A stretch of 64,000 bases of DNA from Pseudomonas orientalis. GTDB lineage: Bacteria; Pseudomonadota; Gammaproteobacteria; Pseudomonadales; Pseudomonadaceae. Below are positions 57,271 to 64,000 of this stretch, piece by piece. Location: assembly GCF_001439815.1 (NCBI RefSeq), contig NZ_JYLM01000004.1, forward strand, positions 310,001 to 374,000. Reading direction: 5' to 3'. How positions within the stretch are numbered: position 1 is the stretch's first letter; every line of letters starts with the position of its first letter. The position numbers were made by a program, and so were the translations under genes. Under the pieces are notes generated by a model. The model was given only the letters and a program-made list of their open reading frames with translations, ran no database searches and was not told the DNA's origin.

Positions 57271-59376
57271 ATGGATTGCGCTCCAAACCTCGGCGACGGT
57301 CATTCAGTTCTCCTGGTGGTCGATGACTACCCGGAAAATCTTGTCAGCCTGTGTGCCGTGTTGCAGCGCGAAGACTGGCAAGTGATTACCGCGACTTCCG
57401 GTCTGCAAGCCCTGGAATTGCTGCTGGTGCATGACGTCGATCTGGTGTTGCTGGACGTGCGGATGCCCGGTATGGATGGCTTCGAGGTGGCGCGCCTGAT
57501 GCGCGGCAGCCAGCGCACGAGCATGACGCCGATTATCTTTCTGACCGCCGATGCCCAATCGCCCGATGCGGTGCTCCAAGGCTATGCCAGCGGTGCGATC
57601 GACTACCTGTTCAAGCCCTTCGACCCGCATATCCTCAAGCCCAAGGTGCAGGCGCTGTTGGAGCATCAGCGCAATCGCCGTGCCCTGCAGCGCTTGAGCC
57701 ATGACCTGGAGGCCGCCCGCGCCTTCAATGCCTCGGTATTGGACAACGCCGCCGAAGGGATTCTGGTGGTGGGCGAGGGCAGTGTGATCCAGTACGCCAA
57801 CCCGGCTATCTCGAGATTGCTCAACGCCACGATGGCCGAATTGCAGGGCGAGAGTTTCCTGAGCTTCCTGCAAAAGCCCCATGTGCCGGCCTGGTTGGGG
57901 TTCCCGATGTACGAGGCCTATTGCAAAGGCCAAACATGGCGCTTGCATGACGCCATCTTGCGCACCGGTCGCGGTCAACAGGTGCCGGTGGCGTTGTCCT
58001 GCGCACCCTTGCCCGCCGAGCAGAAGGCAATGGTGGTGACGGTGCTGGACATGTCCGAGGTGCGGCACCTGCACCAGCAGCTGGAGTTCCAGGCGGTGAC
58101 TGACCCGTTGACCGGGCTGCTCAACCGTCGGGGCTTCCACCAGACGGTGGAGACCATGTTGTCGCGCAGCGAGCGCAATGAGCAGTCGCTGGTGCTGCTG
58201 TATCTGGACTTGGATGGCTTCAAGCGGGTCAACGACACCCTGGGCCATGACGCCGGCGATCGGGTGCTGCGCTGGGTGTCCGAGCAGATGCAGGCGTGTT
58301 TGCGCTCCTACGACATTCTTGGGCGCATGGGCGGGGATGAGTTCACGGCCCTGCTGGAGCTGGAATTCCCGGAGCAGGCGGCGAAGATTGCGGAAAAACT
58401 GATCGAGCGCGTGTCGGTGTGCCAGCAGGTCGACGGGCTGGAGGTGATGCTGGGCGTCAGCATCGGTATCGCGACCTTCCCCGACTGTGGCTCGGACCTG
58501 AGCGGCCTGCTGCGCGCGGCGGACATCGCCATGTACGAAGCCAAGCGCGCTGGCCGTCAGCAATATCGCTATTACGATCAGGAAATGAACGGCCGAGCCC
58601 GCTCACGCCTGATGCTCGAAGACAGTGTGCGCACCGCAATTCAAAACAAGGATTTCATCCTGGTGTACCAGCCCCAGGTGTCGCTGATGGATGGGCGTTT
58701 GCGCGGTGTCGAGGCGCTGCTGCGCTGGCAGCACCCGAGCGTCGGTGACGTGCCGCCGGGATTGTTTCTGCCGTTGCTGGAAGAGGCGCGGCTGATCAGC
58801 CAGTTGAGCAGCTGGATTTACCAGCAGGTCGCCGCCCAGCGCCAGTCCTGGCAAGCGTCTTTCGATGATGAGTTGGTGTTGAGCGTGAGCCTGAGCAGCA
58901 GCCAGTTCAATACGCCCAACCTGGTCGGCCAGTTGCGGCAGGTCCTCGAACGCCACGGTTTACAGGGGCGGCAACTGGAGGTGGAAATCAGTGAAGACTG
59001 CCTGATGAGCAACCTTGAGGAGTCGACCAAGCAACTCAAGCTGTTGCGTGAGCTCGGGGTGCGTATCGCCCTGGATGACTTCGGTGCCGGTCGCTGTTCC
59101 CTGGCCCATCTGCGTGACCTGGCGTTCGACACCCTCAAGCTTGACGCGCAATTGGTGGCTCGTCTGCCAGGCTCCGCGCGCGACGCTGCAATGGCGCGCA
59201 GCATCATCGAGCTGTGCGCGCATTTTGATGTGCTGGTGATCGCCGAAGGTGTGGAAACCCGCGAACAGGCGCAGTGGCTCAAGGCCAATGGTTGTGCATT
59301 CATCCAGGGCACCTGGGCGGCGGCACCGCTGATGGCCGAGGACGTGGTCGGTTGGTCACACCCTCACGCGCTGTGA
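57271..59376 (+). CDS. Response regulator with PAS, GGDEF and EAL domains
   Basis: In this 701-residue soluble c-di-GMP protein the receiver has D62 (LLDVRMPGMDG). A PAS domain follows (FNASVLDNAAEGILVVGEG). The GGDEF motif is intact at 354-358 with an RSYD inhibitory site before it, and EAL is at 481-483. In the EAL domain the usual NLSxxQ metal-binding asparagine is serine (S540 in SVSLSSSQF), while the later EDCLM, DDFGAG and AEGVET motifs are kept. It may therefore act mainly as a cyclase or as a sensor. No partner kinase is adjacent. Confidence 0.92.
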   Translation: MDCAPNLGDGHSVLLVVDDYPENLVSLCAVLQREDWQVITATSGLQALELLLVHDVDLVLLDVRMPGMDGFEVARLMRGSQRTSMTPIIFLTADAQSPDAVLQGYASGAIDYLFKPFDPHILKPKVQALLEHQRNRRALQRLSHDLEAARAFNASVLDNAAEGILVVGEGSVIQYANPAISRLLNATMAELQGESFLSFLQKPHVPAWLGFPMYEAYCKGQTWRLHDAILRTGRGQQVPVALSCAPLPAEQKAMVVTVLDMSEVRHLHQQLEFQAVTDPLTGLLNRRGFHQTVETMLSRSERNEQSLVLLYLDLDGFKRVNDTLGHDAGDRVLRWVSEQMQACLRSYDILGRMGGDEFTALLELEFPEQAAKIAEKLIERVSVCQQVDGLEVMLGVSIGIATFPDCGSDLSGLLRAADIAMYEAKRAGRQQYRYYDQEMNGRARSRLMLEDSVRTAIQNKDFILVYQPQVSLMDGRLRGVEALLRWQHPSVGDVPPGLFLPLLEEARLISQLSSWIYQQVAAQRQSWQASFDDELVLSVSLSSSQFNTPNLVGQLRQVLERHGLQGRQLEVEISEDCLMSNLEESTKQLKLLRELGVRIALDDFGAGRCSLAHLRDLAFDTLKLDAQLVARLPGSARDAAMARSIIELCAHFDVLVIAEGVETREQAQWLKANGCAFIQGTWAAAPLMAEDVVGWSHPHAL

Positions 59377-59418
59377 ATTCGCTACACTGGCGCCCGTCCG
59401 AACCAGATTGCAGCTCCC

Positions 59419-59934
59419 ATGACCGTGTTGAAATACCTTCAGGCCTATCCCGCCGCCCTTCAGGAACAAGTGCGCCAATTGATCGCCAAGGACCAGTTGG
59501 GCGCCTACCTGGAGCAGCGTTACCCCGAGCGCCACGTCGTGCAGAGCGACAAGGCCCTGTACGGCTACGCCCTGGCCTTGAAGCAGGAACACCTGCGCAA
59601 TGCACCGTCGATCGACAAGGTGCTGTTCGATAACCGCCTGGACCTGACCCACCGCGCCCTGGGCTTGCACACCACGATTTCCCGGGTGCAGGGCGGCAAT
59701 CTCAAGTCCAAGAAAGAGATCCGCATCGCGTCGCTGTTCAAGGAAGCGGCCCCGGAGTTTCTGCGCATGATCGTGGTTCACGAACTGGCGCACTTCAAGG
59801 AATCGGACCACAACAAGGCGTTCTATAAACTCTGTGAACACATGATGCCGGGCTACCATCAGGTGGAATTCGACCTGCGGGTGTACCTCACCTGGCGCGA
59901 TTTGCAGGGCAAGCCCCAATTACAAGGCGATTGA
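59419..59934 (+). CDS. YgjP-like zinc metallopeptidase
   Basis: This 171-residue protein carries HELAHFKESDHNKAFYKLCE near residues 120-140, the HExxH-x(4-5)-H-like zinc site of the YgjP/DUF45 metallopeptidases. There is no signal peptide. The next gene overlaps its end or begins one codon after it, so the two may be co-expressed. Physiological substrate unknown. Confidence 0.85.
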   Translation: MTVLKYLQAYPAALQEQVRQLIAKDQLGAYLEQRYPERHVVQSDKALYGYALALKQEHLRNAPSIDKVLFDNRLDLTHRALGLHTTISRVQGGNLKSKKEIRIASLFKEAAPEFLRMIVVHELAHFKESDHNKAFYKLCEHMMPGYHQVEFDLRVYLTWRDLQGKPQLQGD

Positions 59935-59936
59935 CC

Positions 59937-60233
59937 ATGGATGTGAGCAAAACCAAGAGCAGTTTCTACCGTCGCCTGTATGTCGCGTATCTGATCGACA
60001 GCGGGCTGGCCAGCAGCGTCCCGGCGCTGACTGAAGTGACCGGTATGCCTCGGCGCACGGCGCAGGACACGATTGCGGCGTTGGCCGACCTGGATATTGT
60101 GTGTGAGTTCGAGCAGGAAGACGGTGCGCGCAATCATGCCGGGCGGTATCGGATTCGTGAGTGGGGCGCGATTGATCGGGGGTGGATTGAAAGGAATCTT
60201 GCGTCGATCAGGCAGGTGTTGGGTTATCCCTGA
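59937..60233 (+). CDS. Small winged-helix DNA-binding protein
   Basis: This 98-residue protein has a helix-turn-helix pattern in VPALTEVTGMPRRTAQDTIA followed by a wing (DLDIVCEFEQEDGARNHAGR). I know of homologues beside the YgjP-type peptidase gene in pseudomonads but no assigned role. The ATG at 59937 lies 2 bases after the previous stop. Confidence 0.75.
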   Translation: MDVSKTKSSFYRRLYVAYLIDSGLASSVPALTEVTGMPRRTAQDTIAALADLDIVCEFEQEDGARNHAGRYRIREWGAIDRGWIERNLASIRQVLGYP

Positions 60234-60249
60234 GTGATGTCGCGTCTGG

Positions 60250-60340
60250 GCTGACGCCATCGGGGGCAAGCCCCCTCCCACATTTTGACTGTGTTCACAA
60301 ATCAAAAAGGGTGGGAGGGGGCTTGCCCCCGATGAGGCCC
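60250..60340. repeat. REP pair in inverse arrangement
   Basis: ATCGGGGG...CTCCCAC at the left and GTGGGAGG...CCGAT at the right, with a centre that contains TGACTGTGTTCACA. The centre is homologous to that at 61743-61842. Confidence 0.85.
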
Positions 60341-60793
60341 TCAAGCCCGCCGCATGCCAATATGTGGAATACCGTCCTCGAGGTACTCCTCACCCGCCGC
60401 CCCAAACCCATACCGCCCGTAATACCCCTGCAAATGCGCCTGGGCCGACAGGAAGATCGGTGTCTCGGGCCAGATCTCCTCGATCTGCCTGAGGGTCTCT
60501 TCCATCATCAAATGCCCCAGCCCGCTGCCCCGCGCCGACGGCGCGACGATCACCCGGCCGATCACCACGTCGCCGCCCTGTGACTCCGGGTCCAGCAGCC
60601 GCAGATAGGCCACCAGCTCATCATCCTTCCAGGCCATCAGGTGGTGGGTATCGCCGGACAGGTCCTGTCCGTCAATGTCCTGGTAAACACACTGCTGCTC
60701 AACCACGAACACCTCGCCGCGCAGGCGCAGGATGGCGTACAGCTGTTCCTTGCCCAGATCGTCGTGATGTTTGCAGACCCAATCGACCGTCAT
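60341..60793 (-). CDS. ElaA-like GNAT acetyltransferase
   Basis: This 150-residue protein has LYAILRLRGEVFVVEQQCVY and IVAPSARGSGLGHLMMEETL, the latter being the acetyl-CoA-binding RGxGLG-type loop. The combination is the ElaA subfamily. Substrate unknown. The start MTVDWVCKHHDDLGK is chosen over one six codons upstream because it fits ElaA proteins. Confidence 0.88.
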   Translation of the reverse strand: MTVDWVCKHHDDLGKEQLYAILRLRGEVFVVEQQCVYQDIDGQDLSGDTHHLMAWKDDELVAYLRLLDPESQGGDVVIGRVIVAPSARGSGLGHLMMEETLRQIEEIWPETPIFLSAQAHLQGYYGRYGFGAAGEEYLEDGIPHIGMRRA

Positions 60794-60992
60794 GATGTGC
60801 GCTCTTCTCAAAGGCTTGGCAGGGATAGTAAGCGCGACGGGCGCTGCTGTCTAAACCCGGCCTTTTTGTGAATGGCGTCAATTTGCCATCATTCAGGGCA
60901 TGCACGGCTGACTTCTTTGTGTAATAAGCAATGCAAGCTCATTGATGAGCTACTGTTATCAGGCCATCGCCTGCCCGCCAAGGATTTTAAGC

Positions 60993-61730
60993 ATGCCGCG
61001 ATTGTCTCGTGCCGTTGCTTTGATTGCAGTGTTGTTGCTGGCTCAACCGGTATTGGCGCAGCGTCTGCGCCTGGTGGCGGACGGTTGGCCTCCGTTTACC
61101 GATGTCACCCTGGTCAACGGCGGGCTGGCTACGGATATTGTCAGCACCGCATTGGCTCGGGCCGGGTATGCGAGTGATTTCGAACAGGTGCCGTGGGCGC
61201 GCGCGCTCAAGGGTGTAGGCGATGGGCGCTACGACGTGCTGATCAACGCCTGGTACGACGATGCCCGCACGCAGTTGGGCGAGTTTTCCGCGCAATACCT
61301 GGTCAACCGCGTGCGCTTTATCAAGCGTCGCGACGACCCTGTCGATTATCAGGATCTGCAACAGTTGCACGGCGAAAGCATCGCCGTGGTGCGCGGTTAT
61401 GCCTATTCGGCGGCGTTCGACCAGGATGCGCTGTTACAGAAAGTGCCGGTGCATGACTTTGCCATGGCCGTGCGGATGCTGGCGGCGAAACGCGTGCGCC
61501 TGACCCTGGAAGATGAGTTCGTGGCGCGTTACTACCTGGCGCGCGAATCACCCAGGGTGCGCAGCGCCGTTGAGTTCGTGGGCGAGCCGCTGAGCGAGAA
61601 CAGCCTGCATATCCTGGTCAGCCTGAAGAACCCCGAGCATGCGCAGATCGTTGCCGGCTTTGATCGGGAAATCGCCAGGATGAAGGCGGATGGCAGTTAT
61701 GCCAAGTTGATGAAGGCGCATGGGATGTAG
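60993..61730 (+). CDS. Periplasmic binding protein, family 3 type, orphan
   Basis: This 245-residue protein has a signal peptide (residues 1-22, ending VLAQ) and LRLVADGWPPFTDVTLVNG, EQVPWARALKGVGDGRYDVL and GESIAVVRGYAYS, the same short stand-alone binding-protein class as 30436-31239. No transporter genes are near. It is bracketed, with the acetyltransferase gene, by two related inverse REP pairs. Confidence 0.85.
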   Translation: MPRLSRAVALIAVLLLAQPVLAQRLRLVADGWPPFTDVTLVNGGLATDIVSTALARAGYASDFEQVPWARALKGVGDGRYDVLINAWYDDARTQLGEFSAQYLVNRVRFIKRRDDPVDYQDLQQLHGESIAVVRGYAYSAAFDQDALLQKVPVHDFAMAVRMLAAKRVRLTLEDEFVARYYLARESPRVRSAVEFVGEPLSENSLHILVSLKNPEHAQIVAGFDREIARMKADGSYAKLMKAHGM

Positions 61731-61742
61731 TGGTCTTGCGGG

Positions 61743-61842
61743 CCTCATCGGGGGCAAGCCCCCTCCCACATTTGACTGTATTCACACATCTGAATCTGTG
61801 AACACAGTCAGTGTGGGAGGGGGCTTGCCCCCGATGGCGACC
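61743..61842. repeat. REP pair in inverse arrangement with foldable centre
   Basis: The cores face outward as at 60250. The centre pairs with itself: TGACTGT-TTCACA with TGTGAA-ACAGTCA, so the entire unit can form one long cruciform. Confidence 0.85.
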
Positions 61843-64000
61843 TAAGCCGCGCGGGTATCCTTGATCAGATGCGCGGCCAGCGTGCGCAACGGCCCCAACT
61901 GCCGACAAATCAACGCCAACTGCGTCTGCACCAGCCGTTGCCCCTCATCGATCTCATCCGGCATGTGTTCCAGCTCTGCCGCTAACGCTTCCTCGTCATC
62001 ACTCTGAATCGCAATCGGCTGTTTGTTCGCCAACCCCGTGGCGATCTCATCGATGCTCGCCGCCAGGCTGTTGCCCGCGCCTTCGATCAACTGCTCGCGC
62101 ATCTCTGCCGGCAGTTGGGTATCGCGGTGCGCGCCAAGGCCCGACAGATAGCTGAGCAGGGTGTGCGACAGCACCAGGAAACGGAAGCCCACGTCGGCCT
62201 CCTTACGAAAGTGCCCCGGCTCCATCAGCATATTCGCCAGGGTGGTGGACAGCGCCGCATCGGCGTTGTGCGCGTTGCGACGGGCCAGGCGGTAAGCCAG
62301 GTCGTCACTCTTGCCGGCGGCGTACTGCTGCATGATCTGGCGCAGGTAGATGCTGTTGCAGGTCAGGGTGTTGGCCAGCACTTTGTTCAGGCGCCGGCCT
62401 TGCCAGTCGGGCAGGAACAGGAACACCGCCAGCCCCGCGATCAGGCTGCCCAGCAAGGTATCGAACAGGCGTGGCAGGAACAGTCCGTAGCCATCGCCCA
62501 CCTGGTTGAAGCAGAACAGCACCATCAGGGTGATCGCCGCCGTGGCCAGGGTGTAGCGCGTGGTGCGGTTGATAAAGAACACCAGGCCGGCGGCGATGGC
62601 GAACATCGACTGCACCACCGGGCTCGGGAACAGGTCGAACAGCGCCCAGGCCACGGTCAGGCCGATGGCGGTGCCGATGATCCGCTGGCCGAGCTTGCGG
62701 CGCGTCGCCCCGTAGTTCGGTTGGCAAACAAACAGCGTGGTGAGGATGATCCAGTAGCCCTGGGAGGCGTGGATGGCATGCAGGGTGGCGTAGCCGACGG
62801 TCAATGCCAGGGACAGGCGCAAGGCGTGGCGAAACAGCAGCGAGGTCGGCGTGAGCTGGGTGCGCAGGCGCGTCCACATTTCCTTGAGGTTGCGCGGGGC
62901 ACGGTCCAGCAGGTTGCTGTCGGTGGCGTCGGCCAGGGCGTCGGGGTTGCTCGCGTCGCCGAGCAGGCGGTCGAGGGTGGACAGGTTGGCGGCCAGGGCG
63001 CGCAACGAGCGCAGCAGGCCGCGCCAGGCCGGGTTGCTCTGGATGCGCAGGTGTTCCAGGGAGGCGTTCAAGTCGCCCAGGGCTTCGGCAAAGCTGGCGT
63101 CATAAATGAACGGCTGGCGCAATTGGATCGACTCGGCCAGTGCCTGGCAGGCCTTGCCTTGCTGACGCAGCAGGCGTTGGCAGCGAAACAGCACGTCGCT
63201 GTGAAAGAAGGCCTCGGCCAGGGCGTTATAGGGGTAGTGGGAGGAACTGGCGCGCTCGTGAATGTCCTGGGCCAGGAAGTACAGCTTCAGGTAGCGGCTG
63301 ACCTTCGAGCCCGGCCGGCCGTTGCCGACGCGGTGCAGGATGATTTCCTTGGCCGCATTCAATGCCGCGACCACCCGGCCGTTCTGCTGGGCCAGTTCCA
63401 GGCGGCGTGCCTCCACATCCAGTTGGCGGATCGGCTCGAACAATGAAGATTTTAGCTTGAGATAGCGTCCCAGCTCGCGGAACAACCGCGCCAGGCTCTG
63501 CTGCACCGGCTGGTTGGAAAACAGCGCCTGCCACAGCACCGACAGCACGCCGTACCAGGCCGCGCCCGCCACCAGCAGCAACGGCTCGTGCCAGAAATCA
63601 CTGACGGCACCGCCGCGCTGGTCCACACCGATCATGGTGTAGACCGACAGGATCAACGTGGCCGAGGCAATCGCGCCATAGCGTTCGCCGAGCGCGCCGA
63701 GCATGGTCAGGCCGAACGTGGCCAGGGCCAGGGAGATCGCGAAAATCCAGGGGTAGGGGAACAGCAGCTCCACCGACAGCGCGGCAATGCTGAAACACAC
63801 CAGCGTCACCGCCAGGGCATTGAGACGGCCTTGCCAACTGTCATCGGTCTCGGCCAGGGCGCTGGCGATAATCCCCAGGAACAGCGGGATCAACAACGTC
63901 ATTTCATCCTGATACCAGCACAGCGCCATGCTGCCGGTCAGGGCGATGAAGACCCGAATGCTGTAGCTGAATTTATCCAGTGCCCACAGGCGTCGCAGGG
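61842..64000 (-). CDS. FUSC/YccS-type inner membrane protein, 5' end outside the window
   Basis: At least 719 residues are visible; the frame stays open to the right edge and reads LRRLWALDKFSYSIRVFIAL before the first in-frame ATG at 63929, so the true start lies beyond 64000. Two clusters of hydrophobic helices (near the N-terminus and in the middle, for example HASQGYWIILTTLFVCQPNY) flank a long cytoplasmic helical region, the layout of the YccS/FUSC family linked to aromatic acid efflux. FVCQPNYGATRRKLGQRIIG is the conserved FUSC signature. Transport substrate unknown. Confidence 0.9.
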   Translation of the reverse strand, partial: LRRLWALDKFSYSIRVFIALTGSMALCWYQDEMTLLIPLFLGIIASALAETDDSWQGRLNALAVTLVCFSIAALSVELLFPYPWIFAISLALATFGLTMLGALGERYGAIASATLILSVYTMIGVDQRGGAVSDFWHEPLLLVAGAAWYGVLSVLWQALFSNQPVQQSLARLFRELGRYLKLKSSLFEPIRQLDVEARRLELAQQNGRVVAALNAAKEIILHRVGNGRPGSKVSRYLKLYFLAQDIHERASSSHYPYNALAEAFFHSDVLFRCQRLLRQQGKACQALAESIQLRQPFIYDASFAEALGDLNASLEHLRIQSNPAWRGLLRSLRALAANLSTLDRLLGDASNPDALADATDSNLLDRAPRNLKEMWTRLRTQLTPTSLLFRHALRLSLALTVGYATLHAIHASQGYWIILTTLFVCQPNYGATRRKLGQRIIGTAIGLTVAWALFDLFPSPVVQSMFAIAAGLVFFINRTTRYTLATAAITLMVLFCFNQVGDGYGLFLPRLFDTLLGSLIAGLAVFLFLPDWQGRRLNKVLANTLTCNSIYLRQIMQQYAAGKSDDLAYRLARRNAHNADAALSTTLANMLMEPGHFRKEADVGFRFLVLSHTLLSYLSGLGAHRDTQLPAEMREQLIEGAGNSLAASIDEIATGLANKQPIAIQSDDEEALAAELEHMPDEIDEGQRLVQTQLALICRQLGPLRTLAAHLIKDTRAA

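Overview
The window is a stretch of chromosome from a Pseudomonas of the fluorescens group. The evidence is high GC coding sequence, gene order matching the pseudomonad blocks gshB-pilGHIJ-chpA-chpC, rsmE-bioA, yceI-rhlE, metF-ahcY and metK-sahR-tkt-epd-pgk-fba, and many REP/REPIN palindromes of the two types known from P. fluorescens (cores GTGGGAGGGGGCTTGCCCCC and GTAGGAGCGAGCTTGCTCGC). I see no rRNA, tRNA, CRISPR array, prophage, transposase or RAYT gene.

Layout. 40-993 is gshB (glutathione). 1233-11075 is a Chp/Pil chemosensory operon (pilG, pilH, pilI, pilJ, chpA, chpC) that lacks the usual pilK and chpB adaptation genes. 11076-11985 is a non-coding-rich region with a candidate small RNA, a structured leader and a 79-residue protein. 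11986-20143 is a complete malonate decarboxylase operon (mdcABCDEGH), the MadLM malonate importer and an MdcR-like LysR regulator. 20287-28163 holds a TrhA/hemolysin III protein, a LysR-controlled D-amino-acid oxidoreductase with a binding protein, rsmE, bioA, a cytochrome b561 and a YceI protein. 28339-32385 holds rhlE, an orphan binding protein and an unknown glycosyltransferase-like gene. 32461-34896 is metF and ahcY; ahcY is preceded by a well-preserved SAH riboswitch. 35221-37657 is an acyl-CoA thioesterase and an ExoU-like patatin phospholipase that looks foreign. 37729-44444 holds transport and envelope genes (FNT channel, CPA1 antiporter, MAPEG, mltA, a cytochrome c'-like lipoprotein, yqjC-like, ligB). 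44718-53572 is metK with an ArsR-methyltransferase (SahR-type) regulator, then tkt, epd, pgk, two small lipoproteins and fba. 53632-56038 holds a small protein with a second copy of the structured leader, and a hipBA toxin-antitoxin-like module between long direct repeats. 56292-64000 holds an alginate lyase, a REC-PAS-GGDEF-EAL protein, a YgjP-type metallopeptidase, a small winged-helix protein, an ElaA-like acetyltransferase, another binding protein and a FUSC/YccS membrane protein that runs off the right edge.

How the parts work together. The methyl cycle is well represented: MetK makes SAM, AhcY removes SAH and MetF supplies methyl-THF. It appears to have two independent SAH sensors, a riboswitch on ahcY RNA and a SahR-type protein with a 12-2-12 palindromic operator upstream of the sahR-metK unit. 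Tkt, Epd, Pgk and Fba form the central carbon block beside it, with Epd also feeding vitamin B6 synthesis.

The candidates most likely to be undescribed are: (i) a structured RNA element found twice (11402-11516 + and 53953-54058 -), each upstream of a small protein gene, with a 12-bp closing stem, a UUCG hairpin and a second hairpin that keep pairing while their sequences differ; (ii) an orphan ExoU-like phospholipase; (iii) a hipBA module bracketed by about 190-bp direct repeats made of a REPIN plus a non-REP hairpin.
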